Shown here one piece after another: positions 1 through 15,100 of a stretch of 64,000 nt of DNA. Numbering within the stretch: position 1 is the stretch's first letter; each line of letters opens with the position of its first letter. Origin of the DNA: Melitaea cinxia (taxonomy: Eukaryota > Arthropoda > Insecta > Lepidoptera > Nymphalidae); NCBI RefSeq assembly GCF_905220565.1, contig NC_059419.1:8981326-9045325 (forward strand), in the 5' to 3' direction. Under the pieces are notes generated by a model. That model searched no databases and had not been told where the DNA came from. It saw only the letters and a program-made list of their open reading frames with translations. The position numbers and the translations under genes were made by a program.

Positions 1-65
1 AACTAACAATAGTAATAAATTTTACTTTATAAATTCGGATTAATACATTTCATGTATGTTTCCAG

Positions 66-187
66 ATTGTCTGTTCAAGATATGTCCTATGAACCGCTAC
101 TCCGCTCAGAAGCAGTTCTGGAATACCGCTAAGCAGTCCGCTAATGCCAACGCTGATACGGACACCGGGCTACTTAAAAGGCTGCAT
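66..187 (+). CDS. Itpr: Itpr exon 1 of window: suppressor domain
   Basis: Codes CLFKICPMNRYSAQKQFW and onward, a strongly conserved part of the N-terminal suppressor (IRBIT-type) beta-trefoil that lowers IP3 affinity. Acceptor AG at 64-65; the exon starts with the last two bases of an Asp codon, so at least one coding exon lies upstream. Donor GTGAGT at 188. Ends on a codon boundary after KRLH. Confidence 0.93.
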
Positions 188-3100
188 GTGAGTAATCTAG
201 AAAATGTCTAATATTTGTTCACACACTAGAAAAATGTCATATAACGACTACATTACATACTACGCCTACTATGACTACGACTTCGACTACGAGTGTTTTG
301 TTGCCCATCAGTTGTAGTGCAGTATGAAATTTATCCTCTTCCTCGATAACTAGGTTGTAAAACGCTTATTATTTTATTATCTTTATAAGAAAACTTAAAA
401 GGATCACAGGTTCAGCTATTAAAGAATAAAAATCAAATAAATACAAAAATATATATATATACATATGTACCTATGTTTGAAAGTAAGATCCAATATAGGG
501 CTTGTCTAAAAGAATATTCAAAGCCATATTCTGGCAAACAAAATGAGTTGTTGTAAAATTATATTTTGCTATCAATTCATCATTTCATCTTAGTTTTACG
601 ATGAGATAGTCTAATAAACAATAAATTATTATGTCTATCTAAAGGACACCACTTATCAGTAACAAAGTGTTTGTTATAAAAGCTCTTGTTGCTATATGAT
701 TTGGGAGCACTTTTATAATGCACTAAATCCTGGGTAATTGAGTAAACACGATGATTTTAAAAAGCTAAGACAAGAAAGAAACCAAAATACAAATAGATAT
801 TTCTAATATAAAATGCTCAATTAATGCTCCAATTAAATTATATCTGTTACAATATCAGACGAATCGTAGACGCAAATATAAATAACATCTAAAAAATTCA
901 GTTTATTATCTTACCGTATCATTGAAATATTTAAAGCGTTACACGATGACCCGCTTCAAATAGATGAGGAAAAAAAATCGAATCAAGCGTTATTTTTATA
1001 TCGACAACTGAACGTTCACATTAGTTACGAATATTTATAAATCTATTTTTAAATCATTAGTGCTTGCAGACGTACGAAATGCGGTTTCATTTGGTATTTT
1101 TCAGTATAAAATTATTAGTAAAAATTATATGTATGTATGTCAATTATATATATATATAATACTCTTTATTGTACACAACAACAATCAACACAATAACATA
1201 TTACAAATAAAGAAGAGTATACAGAGGCGGTCTTATCTAATATATAAAATTCTCGTGTCGCGGTGTTTGTAGTTAAACTCCTCCGAAACGGCTCGACTGA
1301 TTCTTATGAATTTTTTTGTGCATATTGGGTACATCTGAGAATCGAACAACATACATTTTTCATTCCCCTAAATGTTAAGGGTAGTCCAACCCGTAATTTA
1401 TTTTTTAAATTTTTAGATAAATTATTTACTTTTTATTTTATTATGATTTGGCGTTGAAAAATACATACAACCCTAAATTTTCACCCTTCTACCACCAACC
1501 CCTATTTTTTAATAGCGTTTATCGGCATGACAACGTTTGCCGAGGTGGTAAGGTCGAGGTACTACCCCAGTCGGGCTGCTCCATATTTTGAGCAGGAAAT
1601 TCCTGCTGTGCCCTCATCATCATAGGCCTTTACGTCTATTCCAGACGATTTAAACGGTGTCTGAAGAGCATTTCTTCTGATGGCTGTACAAGCCGATACG
1701 GGAGCGGCAGATTCTACCACACACCGAACAAGGAAAAGATGTGCTAGTGTCACCGATGTCGCTGTTCTGGTGTTTTTTGTTTCTCCTGTCCGATAAGAGT
1801 CCAAACCAGGCTTCATCGTGATGTTGTTGACCATCCTTCACGTTCTTACGCCATTGGTTTCTGTTCTCGGCTAACTTTTCCCAGCTGTTGTGATTTATGT
1901 TAAAAGCGACCATATCGCGCTTGGCGCAGTCTTTAAAACGGAGCAAAGGCCTCCCAACATCCCTCCTTGCGTTCGCAACTGCGCCAAGCATGATCTGCCG
2001 CGGAAGTCGAGAGGGGTCCATCCGGTGTACATGCCCCAACCAACGCAGCCGACGCTGTTTTAGCATGGCAGTTAGACTGGGCATCCGCGCTATTTGTAGA
2101 TCCCTCTCGTTGGTCGCTCTGTCTTTCCAACTTATACCCAGGATGTTCCGTAGGCAGCGCATATAAAAAGTGTTAATCTGACGTTCTTGCTTCGCATAGG
2201 ACGTCCACGCCTCCGCTCCGTACAAGAGCGTGCTCAAAACACAGGCCTGAAATACTATCATCTTGGTCCTGTTGGTAAGATGTTTGTTGTTCCACACTCT
2301 TGTACTGAGCCGCCCGAACGTAGTCGCCGCTTTTCCGATGCGAGTATTGATCTCTGCTTCTAGAGAGAGATTGCACGAGACAGTCGATCCCAGGTAGCAG
2401 AACCTATCAACCACTTGTAAAGCAGTGCTATCCAGCATTAATGCAGGTATTTCTGCACTGCCTTGCGCTAGAACCACTGTGCCCTACCTCAGTTATATTA
2501 CAGTATATATTAAGTCAATTGTTATTTTTTCCTTTTTTTGAGTAGGTACCACATGATGAAAATGTATTCCAGGTTTTTCAATTACTTCGATACAAGAAAT
2601 GTATAAAACTTCTAAACGAACTCGACACTCTTAAGAAAAGATATTTTTGTGTGTGTAAATTTTTATAGATATATGTTAACGGTATTCGAACTGTATCACG
2701 TACTAGCAGTCAGATTGTTTGTATAAAATATAAATTATAATATAAAGATGAACACGTGTTTATATTACTTCAACAGTTGACGATGATATGTATCGTTTTA
2801 GCATGATAAATCTTCGCTCATTTATTTCCTATGTTATTGCTTCGTAGTTATAATATCAAATTAGAAAAAAAAATGTTCTAAAAATGTGTACAGTAATCGC
2901 TTCAAGATTAAATAAAAATACCGTTAAAGGCTGGAGTGCTAATTCATTTCAATGTTAATTTCGTCAAATTATTTTAACCGTTATAAAGGAGTGTTAATAA
3001 TGTTTCATTTTATTTATTCATACACCTTTATTAAACGCGTCGCCTGTGGAATATTTATAATAAATACGTATTTACATTGCTTTGTAACTTGCGCTACCGG

Positions 3101-6100
3101 ATATTAGAACTGAAGCATTGTAGCTGAACTAATGTGTGTGTGCATGTATGTATGTGGGTGTGTATGATGTGTGGTGTGCAAGAAAAAAACTAAACAATAT
3201 AAGAAAATAATCTCATACTGTGCTCATCCATTTACTGGCAACCCCATAACTACCACAAATTATAATCGAAAATATTATATTTATCTAGCTGACCCCGCAA
3301 ACTTTGTTTTGCCATATATGTTATAACATATATGGCAAAACAAAGATATAGATATATGATATAACATATATTTCTAATTTGGCATTATTATAATAAACCC
3401 TCTTAATCCCCCCCCCCCCCTATAACTTAGGGGTATGAAAAATAGATTTTGGCCGGTTCTCAAACCTATCCGATATAAATTTCATTAAAATCAATCCAGT
3501 CGTTTCGGAGGAGTATTTTAACTAACACTGTGACACTTGAATTTTATATATAAGATATTACGTTACAGTTAACTACGTAACAAAAATGCGATATCTACAA
3601 TGAGTGTAATACCAATCTAAAGGACGAAACGGAATTATAATAAAACTAAAAACTTTACAAGTCTTCAAAAAGACAAACTGAATCAAATTATAACTACAAA
3701 GGGTAACGTAACATAATATGTTCTCTACAAAAATAGTAACGCTTATAATTTACAATTTTTTTTTTATTATTATTATTTTTTATTTTATTTTAAAATAATC
3801 AAAATCGAAAATAATTAATTTTTATTTATGTATACTACAATGATAGTAAAAATTCCTCGTAGAAACTCAATGAGTTAACACGAAAATCTCTCGACATAAA
3901 CTGTTTAAAAACAAGGAAACAACAAACACGAAATATTTAACCCAGATAATTTTCAGTCACATATATTTAAACGCACATAATGTGCGTTTTAATGTCACAT
4001 TCGTTTGATCAATAGGATCGTTATAAAATTAAATTGTTTTCATTTCTTTAATCTCGTGAAAGGGGTATTATAAAACTCATTAATCTTTGACAGGATTAAT
4101 AATGGTCTGTCCAAATCGGCTTCTAGGGCTGCACGTTTTTAATAAATCCTTTTGTGAAATTTAATCGTTCTTAGTTTTATTTATTCGCTTATTTATTACA
4201 TAAGAAACACATTTAAATAGAATTTATAACGATTGTATAACATCAAAGAATGAAAATTATAAGAACTTAAAAGTCAAATCTGTTTTCTTATGAAAAAAAA
4301 ATGTCGACACATTCGTTCTGACACATACTTTATCATCGAATTATACTCGTAGATGCTACAAGCAAATAGATGTAAGATTGTAAGAATGCAATAAATTAAT
4401 AATGACAAATAAACACGTAACAAACACTCAACAGATAATATAGAATGAAGAATATACGCTTCAGCCTGTAATACATACTGGGCATAGGCCTCTTTCCCCA
4501 TGTAGGAGAAGGATCAGAGTTTAATCCACCACGCTGCTCCAATGCGGGTTGGCGGATGTATTCCCTACTATGAGTAACGATCGCTATCAGGTGTACATGA
4601 TAACAACCGGGACCGACGGCTTAACGTGCTCTCCGAGGCACGGCGGGGAGACCCACAAGGACTGCACAAACACCCAGACCACGGCAAACACTTGTATGGC
4701 CAAATACAATACAAATGTTTGTCGTGTGCGGGGATCGAACCCGCATCTGCCAGCGCAACAGGTACAATCCATGGCTGTAACCGTTGCACCAACGCGGAAT
4801 AAAGAATATAGAATCATGTAAATTATTTGCCCTTTAAATTAAAGTTAGAAATAATCATCGTTAACTCCATTTTTGACAGCATGCTGCCGAAATAGAGAAA
4901 AAGCAAAATGAGATGGAGAATAAGAAACTACTCGGAACAGTGGTACAATATGGCAGTGTCATACAGCTACTGCACGTTAAGTCTAACAAGTACTTGACTG
5001 TAAGTATATTTAGACTTTATAGCTTCTATCTTTGTTTTACGAAAAGTTGAAAAATTCTGAAAGTTATAAATAAATTTTCTTGATTTTGGTCGAAACTCTT
5101 TGTTTGAAAATAATTTTAAAACAATTTCAATTTTGCTATCACATAATTGCAAATGAAAAGTTTGCGTAACCTTTAAAACTTAAAAAAAGAGATAAGTGAT
5201 AGGAATGTTTGTATCAGGTGAACAAAAGACTGCCCGCGCTGCTAGAAAAGAACGCAATGCGGGTACATTTAGACGCTAATGGAAATGAAGGCTCGTGGTT
5301 CTACGTAATACCTTTCTACAAACTCCGGTCGACTGGTGAGTTGTTTCTCTAACTACCGACCTTTCAGAGCTTTTTTGTATGCTGCCACAAGAGACTTTAG
5401 CCTTTAACGGCCGAACCCAATATTCAGTCTATCTCTGGTTATGTCCTACTAGAGACAGAAATATCTATCTATCATTCATTTTACTGACCCAATAAACTTG
5501 TCGACGATAGGCAATCTTATCCTTCAAAGCTATCTATCGACGAGAGGGAGGATAGCTTACCAGAGATAACAGTTCGTATGAAAATTACAGTTTAAGCGTC
5601 CCAATAATAATAGAGTTCTATCTGTCAGTAACGTTGGTTATCTTTAGTAACAACAATATCCGATCTATAGTTTTCGGGGGATAACTAAGATTTATTAATT
5701 GCAAAAGTATGTTCTTTGTTTAAAATAAAATTAATTTCGAGTGAAAAATAATGGCAGACTCAAGTTCAAGTAGCAATTCAAGTGATATTGCTCTTTTGCA
5801 ACAATTAATTGAATAAAAATAATAAGTTTCTTCTGAAATAATACTTACTTTAGACATCTTGTGAATAAAACAAACAATTTGGTGAATGATTGTATAATTT
5901 GCAATGATTTGTATAATTATACAAATTCAAACGAAACGACGATTCAATAAAGCGTAATGGCCTCGTAGCGTCTTGTTGTGTCGTGTTAAAACGTTCCGTT
6001 ACTAGACTTACCGTGCATTCCATATTAAAATAATACCATTTATTATAAATTAAAAAGTCTGTGTAAAAATTAATTTGTCCATATTTATATAAAACAAGAT

Positions 6101-9100
6101 TACTTTAATATGAATAAAATTTGTATGACAAATTTAAATACTACAAAACATCTATGTAACACAACTGAGGCCGTCTGTGACGCTGCGTATACTGGAATGT
6201 AAGGGAGAGCTCAGGTAGCCGGTCTATCTACAGCTAACTGGAGATAGTATTCCCCTATGCGAATTATTGGGACAACTACAAAGGATAGATAGTTAGTTAT
6301 TAGCAGTCGATGATAACTACCTATCTCTATCTTTAGATTGAATATTGGGTTCGGCCGTAAGAAAACAACTGAATTGAATTAAGTTATTAGATTAGTGTCA
6401 ATCATTTTGTGCGTAAAATAAATGACTAAAAGATTTCCATTAGGTGATACCAACAAAAAACAGAGTCGCTTTTTTCTGAGTGACAAAGCTTCGCTAATTT
6501 TCTTTGTCAATCTCTTGGTTTTCCAGTTTAGTCAGACGACTGTAGTAATTGTATAGCTTCTAAGTTAATATCGTTGAATAGAATAGAATTTATGTTATAA
6601 AAAAAATGTTCTATAAATTCCTAAATTAGTTCTCGAAGATTATCATAGTTAAGCTCAATTTATATTTTCCCAGTGTAATAATGAATTAAAAGGCAAGGCA
6701 GATTTATTATTTTGTCTTCGTTACAACGATTAAAACATTTGTTCGTAGGGGATAATGTGGTGGTTGGCGATAAGGTTATCTTGAATCCAGTTAATGCTGG
6801 ACAACAAGTCCTACATGTTTCTTCTAACCACGAACTACCGGATAATGCTGGATGTATGGAGGTAAATATTTGACTGGACGATTTATATATTTTGTTTTCA
6901 TTTAGAAAACTTTTTCATTTTCATGTGTTAAGTACGTATTTTAAGACTAATTTTCAGAATTATTTTAAGAGTATTCAATTGATTCCAATTATTTTCTTGT
7001 CGAAAATAATATATTGAGAATATATTTTAACGCAATTATTAGGGTCCCACTTGTTTATCTACACTAGTAGCGTTATAGTGCTCTCTTATTAACGTTTATA
7101 ATTTTCCAATTAGTAGATATTAAAATAGCTATACTTAATAGCTTGAAGAACTCTTGAGGAAAGAGATCAAAAATAAAAGCTAAAAGAAAGCTAAAAACTC
7201 TAGACTAAAAAAACATAGCAGTAAATCAAGTAATAATAAAAAAAATAATCCAAAATAAATTTCCCAGGTGAACGTGGTAAACTCCTCGACATCCTGGAAG
7301 GTGACCCTTTTCCTAGAACACAAGGAAAATCAGGAGGAGATGCTGAAGGGTGGTGACGTGGTGAGGTTGTTCCACGCGGAGCAAGAGAAGTTCCTCACCA
7401 TGGACGAGTACAAGCGGAGGCAACACGTCTTTCTGAGGACCACGGGAAGGTCGAGTGCTACGGCTGCCACCAGCAGCAAAGCCCTGTGGGAGATTGAGGT
7501 ATCGCTTTGTACTTAGTGGTAGTTGAACTATACAATACTAGTTGTTGCCCAGTGGTCAAAATTCGACCGTAATTCATTTAAATTATAAGTTTGAACATTA
7601 TTAAGGTTCTGTTGTCAAAGACTATACTTCTATAATAGTAAAAAAAAGAGTATATGTGCGTGTGAGTGTGTGATACATGGTAGTGTGTGTAAGGTTTTTT
7701 ATTTATTGTATTTTTATGCATAATTTAAAAAAATATTTAGCATTCTGCACACCTACATATAAACTAAGCGTGCGAAATATCATACTCCTCCGTCCTCGCA
7801 ATTGTCGTAAAAAGGGGCACGAAGTTTTCGCCATTACTTTCATTTATGTCCGGTTGCTATAATACAGAAGGCTTTAGAACATGTCTTGTTCTCAACGGTT
7901 AACAAAACGAATCATTTTCTGAGTAAAGAAACCGTGTTTACCTAAGTCTATAATATGAAAGTAAGTACGCCGCCTGTTTCTCTACGTTTTCGACTTTCAA
8001 TCAAACCAATCTATACTAATAAATGGGGAGCCCGTTTTTTTCGTTCGGTTATACTGCAAAAACTACTGACCCAATCGGAATAATACTTATACCATAAGAC
8101 GCAGCGTGTTTTGGGAAGGTTTTATACATGACTAGTGACCCGCCCCGGCTTCGCACGTGTGTAAAGACTATCAGTATTCCTCTGCTATATTTTGCATGTA
8201 TTATACATATAAACCTTCCTCTGAAATCATTCTATTTACTAAAGAACACCGCATCAAAACCCGTTGCGTAGTTTTAAAGATCTGAGCATACAGACAGCGT
8301 GAAGCGACTTTGTTTTATACTATGTAATGATATATTGGTGATTACTTATTGTGTAAAACAAAAATATATACAGCAAAAAAAACTTTGCCATCATCATCGA
8401 GTATTTATAAAAGTTTATGTGATTCAAAAGCTTATGAATTATTCAGAAACTTCGAACAATTCAAACTGCAGAAGTTTTAATTAGATTAAATTTCTTACGA
8501 TTAAGTTCTCAGCGAGGTTAAATTGTTTGCCAACCCCTAACAAGAGAGACGTTTTGGCTTTATATTTTAACATACTACATATTTGCAAATGACACTTGTC
8601 GAGTTACATTAACTTGTAACTTGTTTCTGCCTTTTTGATGGACTAATTTTCTTCGAATGTTTTAGAAATTGAGTTATTAAAAATCTATACTAATATTATC
8701 AAGCTGAAGAGTTTGTTTGTTTTCTTGAACGCGCTCTCAGGAGCTACTGAATGTATTTTGAAAAATTGTTTTAGTGTTAGAAAGCCCATTTATCTATTGG
8801 CTATATAATTATAACACCACGTTTTGAACAATAGGAGCTGAGCATTACTAAAAAGTTTTGCAAAAATAGGAAAAAATATTCTTTTTTGAGAGCTTCTGGT
8901 ACGTGCGTTGCGTAAACGGTTGAAGCTACCTAAAATTATGTATTAGGAAATTGATCGCCATTAACATTCCTACCTAAAAAAGTCCGAGACTGCATATGTC
9001 TATCTTTTGAGCTTGACACACCATAACCTTTTTTTATGCTAATCAACTTTATTCTAAAATAATGCATTATTTGCGAGTGTGCTTTTATAGACATAAAATA

Positions 9101-12100
9101 AATCCTTAACTAAATAAATACGCTATCCATCACAAGTATTTCTCTATGGACAAAATTCCCCTTGACATTATTTGATTGCAATGAATATCTTAGAAGATAT
9201 TTAAAGTTCGCTTAAACCGAATATAAAAAAAAACATCATATCAAAAATTTCGATCTAGCGGGTACATCGTTCATAGCTTAATCGGCTAGAGCGCCGACAC
9301 GGTCAGTCGGAGACGCGGGTTCGAACCCCGCTGGAGCGGTCAATGTTTGATACGATATTCAAAAATGTTTAGATATTTAAAATAACTTTTCAACGAATTA
9401 ACGATCACAAAAAATGGAAAGGCGCGAATCCTTACGAACGAAATTCTTCATCAACAAGGCAATTTTACGAAGATAAACTTTGTCTTTTAGAGCATTTAAT
9501 TTGGACGCATAACTTAGGAGATAATGTAAAATCAAATGAAACAATTCCGCGTCGCGCCACTCGCCTGTGTAAGTCGCCCGAGTTACACAGTGATCAATGG
9601 TTTAAAAATATTTAAGTACGTTTTTCAAATTAAAGCATGTAAAACCGCGGGCACAGCTAGTATTTAATAAATCTATTTTACAACAAAATGTGTATCTATA
9701 CACAACACGCGCTTTTACTCCATAGGCATTCGTACGAGTATTACAAAATGTTAAGGGCCTGTTTTTGTTACTATGGATAAACGCTATTTGACGAATGACA
9801 GTATACGACGGTAAAAGGTTTTTGATTCATTATTCTTTTTTACCATCGAATTTACGATATTTATGAGATATTTTTGGGTTATCTGGAAGAAATGGCTAAA
9901 TAGCCATAAGTCCGCCCATTGTACTTCACAGTCTGTAAATGTTTTTTTAAATGTGTTTATTGTTTAAAATGTAGTTGTGGTGTACAATAAAGTATAAATA
10001 AATAAATGACTATTTCTATTTGTATCGTCATCCGTTAATAGCGTTATCCACAGCTGCTAAAACGGACCGTAAGTGTGTATATCTGTTGTCGTAGGTGGTA
10101 CAGCATGACCCATGCCGAGGCGGCGCGGGTCATTGGAACTCGATATTTCGTTTCAAACATCTCGCCACTGGGCACTACTTAGCTGCTGAAGCTTGTATCA
10201 AACAATCGTAAGTATATTATTTTCCTAATATATATTTTTTTATCATTATTATTAAATGGCTTGGTCAGATTAAAGCGACTATGATGATGGTGCATCTCAA
10301 TTTCAAACTCAGCTTTACTAGTTTTTACAGTCAATAAAAAAAATATCGAGAAGTTCAATCCACCGACTTCCCTTCTTTATACGACTAGGACAAAAAACAT
10401 GCGTACGGCTCACCTGATGGTAAACCGTTACCGTAGCTTATACACCTGCAACACTAGAAGCATCGTAAGCGCGTTGCCGACTCTACTCCTGACCCTCCCC
10501 AGAAGCTCTGGCCACCGTACTAACATAGAAACATTCCAAACAGCTTCCAGCTGGAGAGCAATGTTATTGAAATGTGATCTTCTGTAAAGTTGAAGTATTT
10601 CACCAGTCGGGTAACTTCAGATTTTGAGCAGGACATTTTCTTCACTGCTCTGTCTCAGAAAATGAGATCACCTGATTGGAGAAACCGATTTCCAAAATAT
10701 TCAAGCGTCATTTTGACACCAGATGTAGTCTGCTCAGTCTGTACCGAAATAGATCCATCAAAACTATTATTTTATTCTCAGAGAGAATCTAATGGAAAAT
10801 GAGGGTTTGGATTCGGAGCCAGCTTACCAGCTCGTGTCGGTGCCCCATTCCTCAGAGATCGCGACGCTGTTCGAGCTGGACCCGACCACCATGACGCACT
10901 CCGACGCGCCAGTGCCGCAGAGCAGCTACGTCAGGTAACACACTCCTTAGAACCCCACCACTGTGTACTACCACTACTACTGTACTAAATATTGTCTAGC
11001 CAGCTTGTACCACTTTGCAATAAGAGATGTAACAATACTGTCCCAAACTTTGCGTACCATACAGTTTACATTACAGCCTATACAGACCACTGCTGGACAT
11101 AGGCCTCCACAAGTTCGCGCCAAAAATAACGTGAACTCATGTGTTTTGCCCATAGTCACCACGCTGGGCAGGCGGGTTGGTGACCGCAGTACGGGCTTTG
11201 TCGCACCGAAGACGCTGCTGCCCGTCTTCGGGACAGTTATACATATTGACTATACTTAATATTCATACAGTTTGACTATACTTAATATTCATACAGTTTG
11301 ACTATACTTAATATTTGTAGGTTACAACATTTATGCACGCACACCTGGGTTCACTCAACATCAATACCTATCGACAAGGAAGAGGAGAAGCCGGTTATGT
11401 CTAAGGTTCGTATTGAGATATGTATCGTACATTTTTGAAGATAGCTCACGATATTTGCCAATAAATAAATATTATATTTACTGCTAAATTTTGTCAATTA
11501 TATACAATACAGCTAGCATATATCAGTGAGAAATAAAGCAACAAATAAAAAGTATATTAACTAATATACAAATTAGGAAATAATCGCTATTTTAATAAAT
11601 ATTAGAAATTATTAAAATATTGATTATTTCTTAATTTGTAATTGTGTTGTTTGTTCGATAAGAATCATGAAATAATACGACATACAAAAAAAAAAAAAAA
11701 AATTACAAATTGTTATCCTTAAACTAACATATTTTTTTATTTAATTATTTTATGCCTATTTTTATGCAAAAGACATTATCAGTATTATTCAAATTTTAGG
11801 TCGGATGTTCAGTAATAAAAGAGGACAAAGAGGCATTTGCCTTGATATCCGTGTCTCCTAGTGAGGTCCGAGATTTAGATTTCGCTAATGACGCTTGTAA
11901 GGTTCTCTCGGCACTGTCGACTAAACTGCACCACGGGAACATCGAACACAATGAAATGAAGTAAGTTTACAAATAAAGTGCACCATATAAAAACCGAATT
12001 GTTGTGATAGTCAGTAACTTCTTGATTGGGACGTAAGAAGTGCTTTTGTTTACTTATTGATCGATTTTAAGATGATGACGTCAGGTTTTTTTTTTAAATT

Positions 12101-15100
12101 ACAGAAGGGATTTTAATTTCAGTTTACAATTTGACGATTTGTATTGAGTGGATTATAAACGTACTTTATTTGCATTAATATATATTACTAGCTGACCCCG
12201 CATACGTTGTTTGCATATATATTATTAACCCCCCTTAATCCCCTCCCCACTTATTACTTCTCAGACCTACCCGATATGCGCACAAAATTTCATAAAAATC
12301 GGTCCAGCCGTTTCGGAGGAGTATCTTAACTAACATTGTGACACGCGAGCTTTATATATAAGATATACCCAAAAATTAAGCTTGTAATTAATTTTCGTTT
12401 ATTTCAGGGCCTTAACCTGCCTCCTCCAAGATATAGTATATTTTATAGCAGGCTTTGAAAACGAACCCAATAAGTGCAAAGCGCTCGACCTTGTGGTCGA
12501 AAATCCTAACCGTGACAGACAAAAATTGCTCCGAGAACAGTATATATTGAAACAGCTTTTTAAGATATTACAGGTGAGGGCGAAGTTTTGATAAATTGAT
12601 CATACTTACTGTTTGTTAATTATATCAATAAAGATTTATTGAGGACACAGCAGAAAATATTATGGTCAAAATTTGGAGCAGCTCAACCGGGGAAGTACCT
12701 TAACCTTACAATCGCAGCCAAATAGAAATTCATCTGAAGTAGTGTTGTTTCTGTGGTAAATTAGATAGCCAGAGCGCTTGGGGATAGGTTATATTGGCAG
12801 AAGAGTTTGGGTCGGCAACGTGCTTTTGATAAAATTGCATCTAATGACTACAGTAATGACTTCATATAAGATGAACCGTAAGCTTGCTTCAACTCATTTA
12901 AAAAACAAGTGATAAAAGAATACACTTTGTTCGGATGACGTCTAGAATGTCACTGTGAATAAATTGGGTATTTACAACATTAATCTGGCACAAAGCACTG
13001 GGCACCAAAGTTATTTGACTCATAATCAGTTTCATTAAGACAAAACTGATAAAAAAAACGAGTGTTCTTTAGACAACACAACTGAAGTAGTTATTTTCAC
13101 TAACTTATTTTAACTGAGGTAGGGCACAGCAGGAATTTCCTGCTCAAAATATGGAGCAGCCCGACTGGGGTAGTACCTCGACCTTATAGAAGACCACAGC
13201 TAAATAACACTGTTTTCAATCAGTATTGTGTTCCTGTTGGTGAGTAAGGTGACCAGAGCTCCTGGGGGGATTGGGTCGGCAACGCGCTTGCGATGCTTCT
13301 GGTGTTGCAGGCGTCTATAAGCTACGGTAATCTCTTACCATCAGGTGAGCCGTACGCTTGTTTGCCGAACTAGTGATATATATAAAAAAACTTATATCTC
13401 CCTCTCAACTTAAGTTCGCTTCGTCCGATCACATTTTTCGTAAAGCACTCGTCACGCATTCAGCTTACTCCCCAAGTCAAGCGTGCGTAAAAAAGTTTTA
13501 CTTCAAAAATCAACTTGTTTTTTCAGGGTCCTTTCCAGGAATCCCCTGAAGGAGAGCCATTTCTTAAAATAGAAGAACTGTACGACCCACGTTATGCCCC
13601 TTACAAATTTATCTTCCGCCTGTGCTACCGAATACTCCGGCTAAGTCAACAGGACTATCGCAAGAATCAGGTAAGACGCCGATCAATACGACGATTCCGT
13701 TTAGATTACTGAATGGAAATAGATTTTAAGTAGCCCAACCAATTTGTTTAAATGCATTTTTAACCGACTTCCAAAAGACGAGAATGTTCTCAATTTTTTT
13801 TTAATTAACTTTAAACTGGGTGGACAGGTTTTGATAAAAAAAAATTAATCGAAAGGTGGTGCTCATCGTGTCCGATGCGTATCAATGATCAAACAACGAT
13901 CTCACTACAATAATAATTGTGTTTGCTCGCAATCATAAAAAAACGACTTCAATTACATCTACAAGTAATACAACGTAGGCAGACGAAAAAATAGTCAAGT
14001 AAGTACGCGTTATCAAAGATTACTCAAAAAGTTGTAATCAGATCTCGATGAAATTTAGACGTGACAAAAATCATCAAAATCGGTACATCGGTACGGTATA
14101 ATACAACGTAGGTCGACCAAAAAATAGTCTAGTAAATACGCATTATTAGATATAACTCAAAAAGTAGTTGTTAGATCTCAAATAAATTTAAATGGGACCA
14201 AATGACACGCACCACCTTTCGGTTAAAACTTTATTGAAATCGGTCCACCCAGTCAAAAGCTCTGAAGTAACATACATAAAAAAAAAAATATAATCGAATT
14301 GAGTACCTCCTCCTTTTTTTGGATGTCGGTTAAAAAATAAAAAGTTATTTGTCTATCCTTATCTAGTGTTGTGACGTATTACTTCAGTAGTATAGCGTAG
14401 TATACTACTCAGTTTTGTCTACACAATACCAGACGAAAGTAGCCTATATTTTATTCAACTATCAACATGCTATGTAATATCACAATTTTTTTATCAAATA
14501 AGAACATATTTATAGTATTGTGATGTTTTTTTAGGAATATATTGCAAAACATTTTGGCTTCATGCAAAAACAAATCGGATACGACATACTAGCAGAGGAC
14601 ACTATCACGGCTCTTTTGCACAACAACAGGAAACTTCTAGAGAAACACATCACCGCCTCCGAAATCGAGACTTTTGTCGGTGAGCCTAAATTTTTGATAA
14701 AAACCTTAACTCAATGGATTGTCCTCTTTGAATTTTAAGCGAAATAAGTTTAGAATTATTCTTGCTCTTATTTTGTAATTTTCCTGTATTTCGCTTTTGT
14801 AATCTAAAGTAATCCTTAGAATTAAGTTTAAGCAAAGCAATCAAGATCGCCTAGGTTTTTACTTTTTCTTTTTAAAAACTTTGATAGATTTGCCACTAAC
14901 AAGTAGATCCTTTAGAAGAAGTTTCATTTGCAAATCTTAGCATTCCTAAGACTGTATCTTAAGTTTAAAATCGAGTCTATTTCCTAATTTTATCCCTTAC
15001 AAGTAAAAATTACATAATATGTAAATAGCATAACTCATAAAGTGAACAAATCACAATTATAGTGTACTGAACTGCACTTTTTAATACACAAACGCTGGTA

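Noticed and set aside
1060..1457. Two overlapping short + frames
   Set aside because: AT-rich intron and Helitron-like sequence; no codon bias or motif.
4549..4821. Open frames on both strands (also 23110-23412)
   Set aside because: These are the S1 SINE body read through; the same frames recur wherever S1 copies lie.
10399..10802. Adjacent + strand frames of 62 and 70 codons
   Set aside because: The first is an R1 repeat; the second overlaps the R1 end and the intron leading to exon 7.
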